Numbered from the stretch's first letter, positions 16,847-27,900 are shown. The stretch is DNA of 64,000 bases from Flavobacteriales bacterium (GCA_019638115.1 JAHBUK010000003.1:310001-374000), one strand, 5' to 3'. Numbers and translations are program-made. The notes: generated by a model from the sequence alone, not told the origin.

Positions 16847-19585
16847 TCAAGACCCGATGCAGCAGGCGCACCAGGTGCTTTCGGGGTCATGGCGGAAAGG
16901 CGACGCTGGATCGCGGATCTCATCCACCAAGGTCATGAGCAATGAGGCCATGGCAGGCAGCTGATCGCGGTGTAGTTCATCGCTCCCGTCCACCTTCAGG
17001 AACAGGCCCTCGCTGGCGGATGCACGCTGCAAGGGAATGATACCCGCCCGCACACGCTCCACTTCCGGGTTGTTCGCCAGATAGGCATAGGCATAGACCA
17101 GTAGTTGCAGGGCGTAGCGGTGTTCGGTTCGCAACTCGTCGCGCTCCAGTGAAGCCAGCGCCAGGTCCTTGGCGTCCACCTTGCCGGTCTTCAGGTCCAA
17201 CACATGGTGCAGGCCATCGCGCACTTCAATGCGGTCGCAGCGTCCGCGTACCAGCACACCGGGTAGCAGCTCGGCTTTAAGGTCCAGTTCATTGGCAATG
17301 GGGGTGGTGATCTCCGCACCACAACGTGCGGCCTCTGCCCGCAGGTAATTGGCCACCGCACGTGAAGCCAGCTCAATGCGCAAGCGGAAGTGCCCAACCG
17401 CCAGCGTCTCTGCTGGGAACTTCTCCAGCAGCACCCGGGTCAGTGCCGCTTCCGCAAGATCCGCGTGGCGCAATAGCAATTCGGTGGTCAAGGGCTTACC
17501 GATGGACTCGGCATAGACATCCTCCACCACGCGGTGCACGGCCTCGCCCAGCACGTCGCTCCCGAGCTTCCCATCCACCTCGTCCGGTGCACGCAGGCGC
17601 AGCACTTGGGTGAAATAGAGGTCGAGTGGGCAACGCAGCCAGGTACCGAGCGCGGAAGGGGAGATGCCGCGTTCAAGCAGCTGCTGCACCCGGGCCAGCA
17701 CAGCAGGGGTCTTGTGCACTTCCACCACGGGCGTTTCGCGGGAGGGATAGGCGGCGGTGTACACCCGATCGTGCCAGCGTGTAGCGCTTTTGCCCAGCAC
17801 CTCGTGGCGCCATTGGGCAATGAAGCGCGAAGGTTCACCGGCGCCATCGGCTGCGGTGGCCGGATGGATCAGGTGCAGGTCGCTGGCGAATTGGGCCAGC
17901 CGGTTGAAGTGGTAGGCCCCGATGGAAGCCATGTCCGCCGGCAAAGGCAACTTGTAATGGCGGCGCAGGTCGAAGGGGATCCAGCTGGATGACTCGTTGG
18001 CCCTGGGCAGATGGCCTTCGCTCGCGCCCAGCACCAGCACCCGGGCATGGTCGATGGCGCGGGTCTCCAACAGGCCCATCACCTGCAGGCCTTGCAAGGG
18101 CTCGCCGTAGAGGTCGATGCGCTCTTCGCGTAGCAGCCGTTTGCGCAGTTCGGCGTAGCTCCGCAGGTCGGGCAGCGGAACAGCGGCCTGCTCCAACTCG
18201 CGGGCCAGACGGCTGTGTAATTGGGCCAGGCGGTAGAGCTGCTCCTTGGCGAAGGGGTCGTTGCCACGCAATACCACGGCCACGCTGAGCAGTTCGCTCA
18301 ATTGCCGCGGCAGCTCCGCGATCTCCGGCAGGGGGCTGAGCAGGCGCTTGAGTTGCTCGGTGTGCCGCATGCCGGCATCGGTGGCGGCTTTCAGGACGGT
18401 GGCCAGACGCGGCCGCGGATCGCCGCTTTCCCGCAGGGTGCCGATGGTGCCCGAGGTGGCCGAGCCTTGGTGCATGAAGGGATGGAGCAGCAAGGCTTCC
18501 ACGCGGTCCAGTGGCAGGGTGCTTCCGCTGGATGTGCCGATCGCTTCCTGCAGGTGCAGCCAATGCTCCACCAGGCCGTTCACCGGCAGGGTGTGCAGGG
18601 GGAGGCCCATAGTGACGTTGATGGCATCGATCTCCGGTGGAAGCGCGGTGAGCAGGGTGGGCAGCAGCTCCTCGTCGGCCAGCACCACCACGGTGTCGGA
18701 GCGTTCTTCCGGAGCAAGGTCGGCCAGGAGCTGTGCAGCATAGCGCGCTTGCGCCACGGGGGCCGGTACGCTCACCACATGCAGGTCACGCCCCTTCTCC
18801 CGGATGCTGTTGGCCGGGGCCAGCAAGCCCTTACCGAGCGTTGCGATGGAGCGCCGCAAGTAGGCGCCGGCCTCCTGTTGCGGGTCGTCCAGGTAGTGCT
18901 TGTCGGCATCCCAGGCCACCTTGGCCAGGCCGCGCTTCTGCAGGCGGTCCACCACGGTGAGGTATGCGGGTTCCAAGGCATTGAGACCGGCGAACCAAAC
19001 GGCCTTCCACGGCAGGTGCAACTGATCCTTCAGGGCCAGTTCCGCGGCCTCGCGAGCCAGGGAGCCCGAGGTGCCGATGCCGAGCTGGGCCATGTGTTCG
19101 TGCAGGGCGCGATGCAGTTCGCCGGTGGCGCGCCATTGGCCGCGTAGGCGTTCCTGGCCCGCGCTCAAGGGGTCCAGCAGGAAGCTCCAGTTGTCGATCT
19201 CGTGGTAGTTGCGCAGATCGCGGTAGAGCAGGTCGAGGTCCAGCAGGTGGTTGTCCACCTCGCTCATGTCGCGCAGGGTGGTGGGTGCCCATTGCAGGAA
19301 TTCGCTGAGCTCATCGGCGCGGTCGCCTTCGCGCTGCTGGTGGAGCTGGTGCAGGAGGAAGAGCAGTTCCAGGCTGCCGGCCTGGCGCTTGCCGGTAAGG
19401 CGCTGCATGAAGGCACCCATGTCCAGCAGGTCGGGGCTCCAGAACGGTTTGTTCAAGGCTTCGGCCAGGTACCTTCGCAGCACCATGCCCGCCCGGCGAC
19501 CGGGTAGCACCACGGCGATTTGCTCCAGCTCGTTGCCGTGTGCTTCCAACAGGGCCGTGGCCAAACGTTTCAGAAAAGGATCCAT
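16847..19585 (-). CDS. PD-(D/E)XK nuclease family protein, AddB-like
   Basis: A 912-residue protein resembling the AddB subunit of the AddAB recombination helicase-nuclease. The N-terminal half is an inactivated helicase-like module (VVLPGRRAGMVLRRYLAEAL at ~26). The C-terminal RecB-type nuclease (~620-912) has SALGTWLRCPLDLYFTQVL, a GRCDRIE segment and the catalytic LDLKTGKVDAKD. C in LRCPLDLYF plus the terminal WCACC are candidate ligands of the Fe-S staple known in AddB. The partner AddA-like gene is ~5.4 kb away on the same strand, not adjacent. Start MDPFLKRLATALLEA at 19585 shares its CATG with the divergent gene at 19584. Confidence 0.88.
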   Translation of the reverse strand: MDPFLKRLATALLEAHGNELEQIAVVLPGRRAGMVLRRYLAEALNKPFWSPDLLDMGAFMQRLTGKRQAGSLELLFLLHQLHQQREGDRADELSEFLQWAPTTLRDMSEVDNHLLDLDLLYRDLRNYHEIDNWSFLLDPLSAGQERLRGQWRATGELHRALHEHMAQLGIGTSGSLAREAAELALKDQLHLPWKAVWFAGLNALEPAYLTVVDRLQKRGLAKVAWDADKHYLDDPQQEAGAYLRRSIATLGKGLLAPANSIREKGRDLHVVSVPAPVAQARYAAQLLADLAPEERSDTVVVLADEELLPTLLTALPPEIDAINVTMGLPLHTLPVNGLVEHWLHLQEAIGTSSGSTLPLDRVEALLLHPFMHQGSATSGTIGTLRESGDPRPRLATVLKAATDAGMRHTEQLKRLLSPLPEIAELPRQLSELLSVAVVLRGNDPFAKEQLYRLAQLHSRLARELEQAAVPLPDLRSYAELRKRLLREERIDLYGEPLQGLQVMGLLETRAIDHARVLVLGASEGHLPRANESSSWIPFDLRRHYKLPLPADMASIGAYHFNRLAQFASDLHLIHPATAADGAGEPSRFIAQWRHEVLGKSATRWHDRVYTAAYPSRETPVVEVHKTPAVLARVQQLLERGISPSALGTWLRCPLDLYFTQVLRLRAPDEVDGKLGSDVLGEAVHRVVEDVYAESIGKPLTTELLLRHADLAEAALTRVLLEKFPAETLAVGHFRLRIELASRAVANYLRAEAARCGAEITTPIANELDLKAELLPGVLVRGRCDRIEVRDGLHHVLDLKTGKVDAKDLALASLERDELRTEHRYALQLLVYAYAYLANNPEVERVRAGIIPLQRASASEGLFLKVDGSDELHRDQLPAMASLLMTLVDEIRDPASPFRHDPESTWCACCIGS

Positions 19586-19862
19586 GAGCGCGGCGGAAGA
19601 TAGCCCAGCCACTTCGTCCAACGGCCCGGAGGCTTTCCCCCAGTACCGCGCAACCGCGGACGGGCGGCATTATTACCGCATCGATGGGCCACGGGCCTTC
19701 GTGGAGGTGCAGGTGGTGGGTAAGCGCCGTTGGGTGCACCGGGTGGAAGCCAAAGCGTACCCGGAAATGCTGCGGATACAAGAGATGCTGAGCGGCGCGG
19801 AAGGTCGCTACCGGACCCTGAGCGAGCAGGAGTGGGTGGCGGTGGAAGGGCCCGGTGATTGA
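19584..19862 (+). CDS. Small conserved hypothetical protein
   Basis: A 92-residue protein. Residues ~18-75 (FPQYRATADGRHYYRIDG, FVEVQVVGKRRWVHRVEAK, YPEMLRIQEML) look like a compact beta-beta-alpha domain that I recognise from unnamed small Bacteroidota proteins. There is no signal peptide or membrane segment. The ATG at 19584 lies in the same CATG as the start of the divergent AddB-like gene. Unless one start is downstream of the annotated one, the two genes have no intergenic DNA and each promoter lies inside the other gene. Confidence 0.65.
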   Translation: MSAAEDSPATSSNGPEAFPQYRATADGRHYYRIDGPRAFVEVQVVGKRRWVHRVEAKAYPEMLRIQEMLSGAEGRYRTLSEQEWVAVEGPGD

Positions 19863-19940
19863 CCTCGCTTTTTCGTGCCCATGCAAAGCCGCGAGGCACG
19901 CTCGGGCAACGTCCCTGGTAGGCCATGTCGTCCAAAGGGA

Positions 19941-19948
19941 TATCTTGG
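19941..19948 (+). promoter_or_regulatory. Candidate -7 box (TATCTTGG) 4 nt from ATG
   Basis: Located directly before the ATG at 19953, with a spacing of four bases as at several other genes in the window. Confidence 0.4.
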
Positions 19949-19952
19949 AGCC

Positions 19953-21824
19953 ATGTCCCTGAAAGTTCTACTTCGTTCGCTGGTCCTTCTCCCGGTCCTC
20001 GTATCCATTTCAAGCCACGCCACCCACATTGTTGGTGGTGAGATGTTCTACGACCATTTGGGCGGAAGTCAGTACCAGATCACGGTAAAGCTCTACCGGG
20101 ACTGCACGGGTATCGCATTCGATGACCCGATCAACGTGGGGATCTACTCGGGAACCGGAGCGTTCATTGAATACGCCACGATCGTTTATCCGGGAGGCAC
20201 CTTCGTGCCGGTGGAATTGGACAGTCCCTGCCTGACGCTGCCGCCGAACATCTGCGTGCAGACCGCCTCGTACATCACCGTGGTGAACTTGCCACCCACC
20301 CCGGATGGCTACATCCTGAGCTATCAGCGCTGCTGCCGCACGGGCATCATCATCAACCTGCCCAACCCCGGCAACTTGGGCCTCACCGTGATGACACGCG
20401 TACCCGGTCAGGCCAACGCGGCGAACAGTTCCGCGCGCTTCAATGAACTGCCGCCCATCGCACTTTGCCTCAACGAACCTTTGGTGTTCGACCATTCGGC
20501 TACCGACCCCGATGGCGACCAGCTCATCTACGAGCTCTGCACCCCCTATAACGGTGGAACTTCCACCATCCCCAACCCGGTGCCATCCACCGCCACCGAG
20601 CCACCCTACAACTTCCTTCCTTGGGGGCCGGGGTACTCGGAGGGATATCCCATCAACTCCAACCCGGCCATCGCCATCAACCCCACCACGGGTCTGCTCA
20701 CCCTTACGCCTACACAGTTGGGCAACTATGTGGTGGGTGTTTGCGTGAGCGAGTACCGCAACGGCGAATTGCTCGGGATCACACGGCGTGATTTCCTTTT
20801 CAATGTGGTGGCCTGCGATGCCTCCGTGGTATCGGCCATCTTCCCCCAAGGACAGTTCTGCAACGGCCTTTCGGCCACCTTCGGCAACAACAGCATGGGT
20901 GCGCAGGCATACAGCTGGGATTTCGGAGACCCCACCACGGACCAGGACGTTTCCACCTTGTCCAACCCCAGCTGGACCTACTCGGCTCCGGGCGATTACA
21001 CCGTGATGCTGGTCGCCAACCCCGGAACGGTATGCGCCGATACGGCCTATCAGGTTTTCCAGATGTACGATAACCCGGTGCCCTTCTTCACCACGCCCGA
21101 TACGCTCTGTGGACCTTCGGAGATCTCCTTCCTGGCGGAGGGCAGTTATTACCCCACGGCATCGGTGAACTGGAATTTCGGCAGTGGTGCCACGCCTCCC
21201 ACCGCACAAGGGGTTGAGGCTACGGCCGCTTTTGGTACCTCGGGCAGCCAAATGGTCACCTTGTCCGTTACGCAGAACGGATGCACCGGCCTTTACTCGG
21301 CGCCGGTGTTCGTGTATCCGCAACCGGAGGCCTTCTTCGTTACCGATCCGCTCAGCCCCCAATTGGCGGGCACGGTGGTGAACCTTTTCGATCAATCGCA
21401 AGCCAACGGCGGCACTTTGGTGAATTGGGAATGGGTGGCCAACGGCGTACCCATCGGGGCCGGGCCCAATGTGGTCTGGGACAATACGCTGCCCGGTCAG
21501 TACGCCATCAGCCTTACGGTCACCACGGCCTTTGGCTGCACGGATGAATACATCCTGTATTACCAGATCATTCCCGGGGACGTGGACATCCCCAACGTGT
21601 TCAGCCCCAATGGCGATGGTGTGAACGACTTTTTCGTGATCGAGAACGCCCAGTTCTGGGTGAACACGCTCACCATCTTCAACCGTTGGGGCATGCCGAT
21701 CTACGAGACGAACAACTACAAGAACAACTGGCGCGGGCTCGACGTTCCCGACGGTACTTACTACTACGTGTTCGCGCTGAACGATGGACGCGAATTCACC
21801 GGGCACGTAACGATCTTGCGTTAA
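19953..21824 (+). CDS. Gliding-motility-type protein with PKD domain and T9SS type B sorting domain
   Basis: A 623-residue surface protein. The signal peptide (~1-25) leads to HATHIVGGEMFYDHLGGSQY, a conserved N-terminal beta domain with paired cysteines (CLTLPPNICV, YQRCCRTG). A PKD-like domain lies at ~315-375 (YSWDFGDPTT, NPSWTYSAPGDYTVML). The C-terminal ~85 residues are the CHU_C/type B sorting domain: VFSPNGDGVNDFFVIEN, LTIFNRWGMPIYE, GTYYYVFALNDG, GHVTILR. Type B domains send proteins through T9SS to surface retention or release; the function is often adhesion. It is a tandem paralogue of the next gene. Confidence 0.9.
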   Translation: MSLKVLLRSLVLLPVLVSISSHATHIVGGEMFYDHLGGSQYQITVKLYRDCTGIAFDDPINVGIYSGTGAFIEYATIVYPGGTFVPVELDSPCLTLPPNICVQTASYITVVNLPPTPDGYILSYQRCCRTGIIINLPNPGNLGLTVMTRVPGQANAANSSARFNELPPIALCLNEPLVFDHSATDPDGDQLIYELCTPYNGGTSTIPNPVPSTATEPPYNFLPWGPGYSEGYPINSNPAIAINPTTGLLTLTPTQLGNYVVGVCVSEYRNGELLGITRRDFLFNVVACDASVVSAIFPQGQFCNGLSATFGNNSMGAQAYSWDFGDPTTDQDVSTLSNPSWTYSAPGDYTVMLVANPGTVCADTAYQVFQMYDNPVPFFTTPDTLCGPSEISFLAEGSYYPTASVNWNFGSGATPPTAQGVEATAAFGTSGSQMVTLSVTQNGCTGLYSAPVFVYPQPEAFFVTDPLSPQLAGTVVNLFDQSQANGGTLVNWEWVANGVPIGAGPNVVWDNTLPGQYAISLTVTTAFGCTDEYILYYQIIPGDVDIPNVFSPNGDGVNDFFVIENAQFWVNTLTIFNRWGMPIYETNNYKNNWRGLDVPDGTYYYVFALNDGREFTGHVTILR

Positions 21825-21914
21825 GATCAATGTGCCAATGGCAATGCGGCAGCTCTTGAACAACGAAATGCAAGCCCGGGCAACCTGTAGGGTACCCGAA
21901 GAGGTCACTCGATC

Positions 21915-24545
21915 ATGAGGCACACGGCGCTCTCCTTGATGCTGGTCCTTGCGACCTGTGGTGGTCTTCGGGCTACGCACATCATTGGGGGGGAGATGTA
22001 CTACGATGACCTCGGTAGCAACCAGTACCGGATCACCTTGGACCTGTACCGCGATTGTGGGCCGTCCAACACCAACAGCACCGGTTTCGATCAGCAGGTC
22101 ACCATCGGGGTCTTCAACGGCAATGGCGTGTTCCAATTCAGCCAGACGCTCAACTACAATGGCGAGCAGATCGTGCCGGTGGTGATCAGCAACCCCTGCC
22201 TGATCGCCCCTCCGAACATCTGCATCGCCACCACGCGCTACCAAGGCATCTTCAACCTGCCGCCCTCTGCCAGTGGTTATCACTTGAGCTTCCAGCGCTG
22301 CTGCAGGACCCCCGCGCTGCTCAATCTGCAACAGGCCGGGATACAGGGCCTGACCTGTACGGTGCAGGTGCCTGGCACGCCGAACAACTTGAACGGAAGC
22401 CCACGCTTCACCAACTACCCGCCGCCGGGACTCTGTATTGGGGAATTGTTGGAGTTCGACCACAGTGCCACCGATCCGGATGGTGATGAGCTGGTGTATG
22501 AACTGTGCTCACCCTTGCAAGGCGGCACCAACCTGAACCCGGTACCCATTCCACCCACTGCGCCGCCATACACACCGGTTCCTTGGGCGGCTGGCTATTC
22601 GGCCCTGCAACCCATGCCATCCCTGCCCCCGGTCTCCATCGATCCGGTAACGGGCCTGCTCACCGTGCAACCTACGCAGGCGGGCATCTACCAGGTGGCG
22701 GTATGCGTGAGCGAGTACCGCAACGGTGTGCTGCTGGGCCGCACCAGCCGCGATTTCATGTTCACCGTGGTGGCCTGTGATCCGAACATTCAGGCGGTGG
22801 TGCCGGCCCAAGCGCCAGGCGCACCGTGCAATGGGCTTACTCAACAGTTCGGCAACCAAAGCATCAATGGCCAATTCTGGTTTTGGGATTTCGGCGACCC
22901 GACCACATCGGCGGACACCGCCAACATTGCAAATCCAAGTTGGACCTACGCGCAGCCCGGCTCTTACACGGTAACCTTGGTGGCCAACCCCGGCTGGCCC
23001 TGTGCAGATACCACCACGGCCGTTTACGAGGCTTACCTGCCCATCGATCCGGTGTTCACGCCTCCGCCGCCACTTTGCGGACCCGGCAACGTGGAACTCA
23101 CCTTGAACGGCAACTTCACCAACGCCGCCACAATTGCGTGGAACTTGGGAGCGGGTGCAAACCCTGCAACGGCGCAGACCGTGGTGGCGAACGCGGCCTT
23201 CGCTACGCTGGGTGCGCAACCCGTTACCGTTACAGTAAGCGAGAACGGATGCACGGAGAGCTTCACGGACAACGTGGAAGTGTATCCCATTCCGGTGCCC
23301 TCCATCGTACCGCAGAGCGTGTTCTGCGAAAGCCTCACCATGGCCTTTGCGCACAACAGCACCGGGGCCACAACGGTCGCATGGGATTTCGGCGATCCGA
23401 GCACGGAACTCGATGTGTCCACGTCCAACACGCCCACTTGGACCTATGCCGGGCCGGGCAACTATACCGTGCAGCTGGTAGCCGATCCGCTGGGTCCTTG
23501 TCCGGCCAGTACCACTGCAAACTTCCAGGTCTATGTGAACCTCGATCCGAGCTTCGCTTCACCATCCATACTCTGCCCCGGACAAGGCGTGGTGCTTAAC
23601 GTGCAGGGAACGCTCTTCGGCGCTGGTGCGAACGTTAGTTGGGACTTCGGTGCCGTGGCCTCGCCGTCCGTTGCGGTCGGTGCACAAGCTGGCACCGCAT
23701 TCACGCTGGTGGGCGAACACCCGGTGACCGTGGTCGTTAGCGAGAACGGCTGCACGGGCTCCTTCACCGGTCTGGTGGAAGTGCATCCCTTCCCGGTGGC
23801 CGCGTTGATGAGCGACTCCCGCGCCTGTGTGGGCAACCTCTTCGGATTCGAGAACCTGTCCGTGGCCTTGACACCCATGAGCTATGAATGGGAGTTCGGT
23901 GATGGCACGACCTCAACGGAAGAAGCCCCGATCCACTTGTATGAACAGCCCGGCCTGTATACCGTTACCCTGACGGCCAGCACCAGCACGGGCTGTATTG
24001 CGAGCAATACCGTGGTGATGCCCGCCCAGGTGGAGGTGTTCCCCCTGCCGATACCGGGCTTCAGCGCGTTGCCGCGCGAGGTGAGCGTGTTCGACCCCAA
24101 GATAGAAGTTGAGGATGGCGCGCAGAACGCCGTGCAATGGGCCTACACGGTGGAAGGACAGCAGTTCCTGGTGCCGAGCTTCCCGTACTACTTCGAGGAG
24201 GGTGGGCAGTTCACCATTTGGCAAGTGGTTACCAGCGCCGATGGATGCGTGGACAGTACCAGCCGTGTGGTTTTCGTGAGCGACCACATCTTCTGGGCGC
24301 CCAACGCCTTCACACCCGACGGCGATGGCCAGAACGATGAATGGTTGCCCACCGTGATCGGCGCCCGCAACTATCTCCTGGAGATCTTCGATCGTTATGG
24401 TCAGCTGCGTTTCAGCACCACCGATCCCAAACAGGGGTGGAGCGGCGAAGGACTGCCCACGAGCATGTACACTTACAAGGTGTGGATCAAGGAATGGGGC
24501 GCCCTGAGCAAGGAGTACATCGGGCACTTCACCCTGCTGCGCTGA
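21915..24545 (+). CDS. Large PKD-domain protein with T9SS type B sorting domain
   Basis: An 876-residue paralogue of the preceding gene with the same N-terminal module after the signal peptide (RATHIIGGEMYYDDLGSNQY). At least three PKD-like repeats follow (FWFWDFGDPTT, TVAWDFGDPSTE, SYEWEFGDGTTSTEE) with intervening immunoglobulin-like segments that each end in SENGCT. A CHU_C domain closes the protein: NAFTPDGDGQNDEWLPT, LEIFDRYGQLRFS, GHFTLLR. By family it is a surface or extracellular adhesin-like protein. Its last 17 bp overlap the tail of the convergent GNAT gene. Confidence 0.9.
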   Translation: MRHTALSLMLVLATCGGLRATHIIGGEMYYDDLGSNQYRITLDLYRDCGPSNTNSTGFDQQVTIGVFNGNGVFQFSQTLNYNGEQIVPVVISNPCLIAPPNICIATTRYQGIFNLPPSASGYHLSFQRCCRTPALLNLQQAGIQGLTCTVQVPGTPNNLNGSPRFTNYPPPGLCIGELLEFDHSATDPDGDELVYELCSPLQGGTNLNPVPIPPTAPPYTPVPWAAGYSALQPMPSLPPVSIDPVTGLLTVQPTQAGIYQVAVCVSEYRNGVLLGRTSRDFMFTVVACDPNIQAVVPAQAPGAPCNGLTQQFGNQSINGQFWFWDFGDPTTSADTANIANPSWTYAQPGSYTVTLVANPGWPCADTTTAVYEAYLPIDPVFTPPPPLCGPGNVELTLNGNFTNAATIAWNLGAGANPATAQTVVANAAFATLGAQPVTVTVSENGCTESFTDNVEVYPIPVPSIVPQSVFCESLTMAFAHNSTGATTVAWDFGDPSTELDVSTSNTPTWTYAGPGNYTVQLVADPLGPCPASTTANFQVYVNLDPSFASPSILCPGQGVVLNVQGTLFGAGANVSWDFGAVASPSVAVGAQAGTAFTLVGEHPVTVVVSENGCTGSFTGLVEVHPFPVAALMSDSRACVGNLFGFENLSVALTPMSYEWEFGDGTTSTEEAPIHLYEQPGLYTVTLTASTSTGCIASNTVVMPAQVEVFPLPIPGFSALPREVSVFDPKIEVEDGAQNAVQWAYTVEGQQFLVPSFPYYFEEGGQFTIWQVVTSADGCVDSTSRVVFVSDHIFWAPNAFTPDGDGQNDEWLPTVIGARNYLLEIFDRYGQLRFSTTDPKQGWSGEGLPTSMYTYKVWIKEWGALSKEYIGHFTLLR

Positions 24546-24996
24546 GCCCCGCCGTGTGGATCATGTCCACGTGCGGAATGCCGTCCAGGTCGTAGTCCAG
24601 CCCCATGCGTTGGAAGCCGTGCTTGTTGTAGAAGCCTTCCAAGTGGCTTTGTGCTGAAAGGCATACGGTGAGCCCCGGATGGGCTTGTTCCGCCACCGTC
24701 ATGGCCTCCCGCATGAGCGCATGGGCCAGGCCACGTCCGCGTTGCGCGGGATGCACCACCACACGACCGATGTGCGGATGACCATCACCATGCGGTGGCA
24801 GGATGCGGGCATAGGCGATCAAGGCACCGCCCTCGTCCGTGCCAAGCAGGTGGAGCGCTTCCTGGTCCAGGCCATCGAGGTCCGGGTACACGCACTGCTG
24901 CTCCACCACGAACACGTCCGATCGCAGGCGCAACAGGTCGTGCAATTCATGCACGCTCAAGGCATCGAAGGGCTTCGTGCGCCACTGGATGTTCAT
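24529..24996 (-). CDS. ElaA-like GNAT N-acetyltransferase
   Basis: A 155-residue acetyl-CoA-dependent acyltransferase of the ElaA type. MNIQWRTKPFDALSVHELHDLLRLRSDVFVVEQQC matches the ElaA N-terminus. IGRVVVHPAQRGRGLAHALM is the acetyl-CoA-binding motif A (QRGRGLA), and FYNKHGF is the C-terminal motif. The substrate is unknown. The ATG at 24996 overlaps the TGA of the AddA-like gene as ATGA, so it is translated from the same mRNA. The 3' end overlaps the convergent T9SS gene by 17 bp. Confidence 0.9.
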   Translation of the reverse strand: MNIQWRTKPFDALSVHELHDLLRLRSDVFVVEQQCVYPDLDGLDQEALHLLGTDEGGALIAYARILPPHGDGHPHIGRVVVHPAQRGRGLAHALMREAMTVAEQAHPGLTVCLSAQSHLEGFYNKHGFQRMGLDYDLDGIPHVDMIHTAGLSAAG

Positions 24997-27900
24997 GGGG
25001 AAACAGGTTCGAGTTCGCCGCTGCGGACGTAGAGCAGCGCGCCTTCCACGTTCGGGTGGCCCATGTCCGCCAGTTGGTGCATGTAGTTGCGCACTTGTTC
25101 GTGGTGGCTGGCCATGGGCGCGCCGGTCTTGATGTCCAGGATGCGCACCTGCCCGCCATCGAACACCACGCGGTCCGGCCGCAGGGCCTTGCCTTGCCGG
25201 GTGATGAGCGTGGCCTCGTTGCGGATCACCAAGCCCGGACCGAACCAAGGCCGAAGGGCGGGGCGCTGCAAGAGTTCGCCGAGCAGCTTCTCCAAGGCTT
25301 TCGCTTGTCCATCATCCAGCATGCCCTGGCCGTTCACCGCAGCGATCGATTTGGGCAGTTCCTCGGGCGTGTTCACCAAGGCAAGCACCTCGTGCACCGC
25401 GTTGCCGAACCCGCGCATCACGTCCTCGCTCATGGGGTCCCAGTCCTCGGGTGCTTCGCGCCGGAAGTGCAGCCGGTCGAAGGCATCGGTACCGGCCACG
25501 TCGCGCAATTGCCAGGGGCTCGAAGCCTCCTTCCGGCCCTCCTGCGGAAGCGCTTCGCCGAGCAGCAAACGGTCGTCGGCGCCATGGGCTTGCACGTATG
25601 CTGCAAGCGCCTTGGTCACTTCATCGGTGCGGTCCACGGGCACCAAGGCGTGCAGGCGTTGCACCGGTCGCGTGAAGGCCACGTAGAGCAAGTTCAAGCC
25701 GTCCAAGGTGCGCAGGGCGGCTTCCTCCTGAAGCTCCGGCAGCTCGGCCGTTTCGCGCAGCAGTTTCTTGTCGCGCACCAAAGCACTGCCCAACTCAGGC
25801 ACAGTGGGTCTCGGATCGATCCACAGGCGATCATCGTTGCGCGTGCCGATCATCTGTGCATCGGTCATGATCACCACGGGGAACTCAAGGCCTTTCGCCT
25901 TGTGCACGGTCATCACCTGCACGGCCTGGCTGTGTGCCGGTGGTGATATGCTGCGCTGGCTGCCGCGGCGGTCCCAGTAGTCGAGAAAGCCGCCGAGGTC
26001 CTGGCCATGTTCCGCGGACCAGGTGTGCACTTCGTCCAGCAAGGTGAGCACCTGCGTATCCTCTGTCGGAAGGATGCCGTTGGCGCGGGCCAGTTGGTCA
26101 ACCAGGGCGCTGAGCGTGGTGCGCAGGCGCGGTGCGCCGTGGTCGCGCAGCCAGGTGCGCAGGAGCTTGGACGGTTCGGGCAATTCATCCGCCTGGTCGG
26201 CGAAAGGGTCCACGTTGCTGCGGCCTTGCGCATGGAGCATGGCCTGGTATTGCAGCACGCGGGCAGCGGCGGTGGCGTCGCCACTGTACTGGAATCGCAG
26301 CAGGTCGATGAGCAGCTCGATCACCGGGTCGCCGCTCAGCTTCAGGCCATCGGGCGAGACCACGGCAAAGCCCATGGAGAGGATGTGCGCGGCTGCCTCG
26401 GCACCACGCCTTGCCGTGCGCACCAGTACCGCTACATCGCCGGGCACAAAACCGTCCTGCAGGGCTTTCCGGAGCGCCTCTTCCAGGAAGTCGGTGCGCG
26501 CCGCGCTGCGTGCATCGGGATCGGCTCCGCGTTCCATCAGTTGCAGGTGCACATAGCCCGTCTGTTGACGCCGTTGCTGCTGTGCATGTTCGTGGTAGAT
26601 GGGCTGCAGCGCGTCGGTGAGCGTGGTGGCCAGTTCGCCGAAAAGCGCGTTGTTGAAGGACACGATGGTGGCGCTGCTGCGGTAGTTGTGCAGCAGTGGT
26701 TGCGCTGGTTTGTAGGCTTCCACCAGTTTGCGTTCGCGACGTGCTTCCTCCTCATCCTCCGGATCGCGGCCGAAGAGCTTGGGCAGATCGCGGAACAGCC
26801 GCACCTCACCATTGCGCCAGCGGTAAATGGCCTGCTTGGCATCGCCCACCAGCAATGCGCTGCCGTTGCTGCCGAGGGCTTCGTCAATGAGCGGGAGCAG
26901 GCTGTTCCATTGCAGCAACGAGGTGTCCTGGAACTCGTCGATGAGGTAGTGCCTGTAACGGTCGCCCATGCGCTCGTGGATGAAGGGCACGGGTTCGCGT
27001 TTCACCACTTGCGCCACCTTGCGGGTGAGGTCGCTGAAGAAGGTCACGCCGTCCCTGAGCTTCACCAGTTCCAGTTGTTCTTCGAGGGCATGCAGCGTGT
27101 AAGCGGTCAGCAGCTCTTCCGCCACGGCATCGCGGATCAGGTAGGCCTTGTAACCGGTGTTGCGCAGTTCGTTGGCTGCATGGAACAGCTCCGTGAGTTT
27201 GCCGCTGATGGCCTCCAAAGCGCTTTGCGCCTGTGCGGATGCTTTTCCGCTGTGCCACTTGCCGCCCTCAATGGGCTTCTGCACCTGCACTCCGGGAGCA
27301 TCCCATACATCCTCGAAGCGCGCCACCTTCCGGAACCAGCCGAGTATCCCGTTCTTGCCATTCGCCATCTCCGCCTCGCCGATCCCCACGCTGCTGATGG
27401 TGGCCAGGGCTTCTTCGCCGATGCGGTTCACACTGCTCCGGAATTGGGCGTTCGTTGTGCGCAGCTCCTTGATCAACGCGCTGACCCGCTCCGGTGCCAG
27501 GGTGGCCAATTGCAGCAGCGGGCCGATGGAGCTTTCCTTGTTCAGTTCCTTGCTCAGGTCGTTCAGCGGTTTGGCGGGGTCCCAGGGGCGTTCATCATCC
27601 AGCAGTTGCAGGCAGGCTTCGGTGAGCAGTCCGGTTATCGTGGGTTCCACGCCAGCCTGTGCGATCAGTTCATCCACCGAAAGCCCGAGGTAATGGTCCT
27701 GCTCGGTGGTCATGCGCAGCTCATGGTCGAGCTTCAGGTCGCGGGTGAAAGGGCGCACCACGCGCCGCGTGAAGGAGTCGATGGTGCTGATGGCCACGTC
27801 GCCCCAGTGGTGCAGCATGTGGCGGAGGGTGGCCTCGGCGCGTTCGGCCAGCTGTTCCGCATCGATGCCTGCGCCCTTCGTGAGGTGTTCCACCACGTCG

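Noticed and set aside
20010-22463. 817-codon open frame on the minus strand opposite two T9SS genes
   Set aside because: Composition-driven shadow of PKD/CHU_C genes with clear protein homology on the plus strand; its translation has no recognisable domain.
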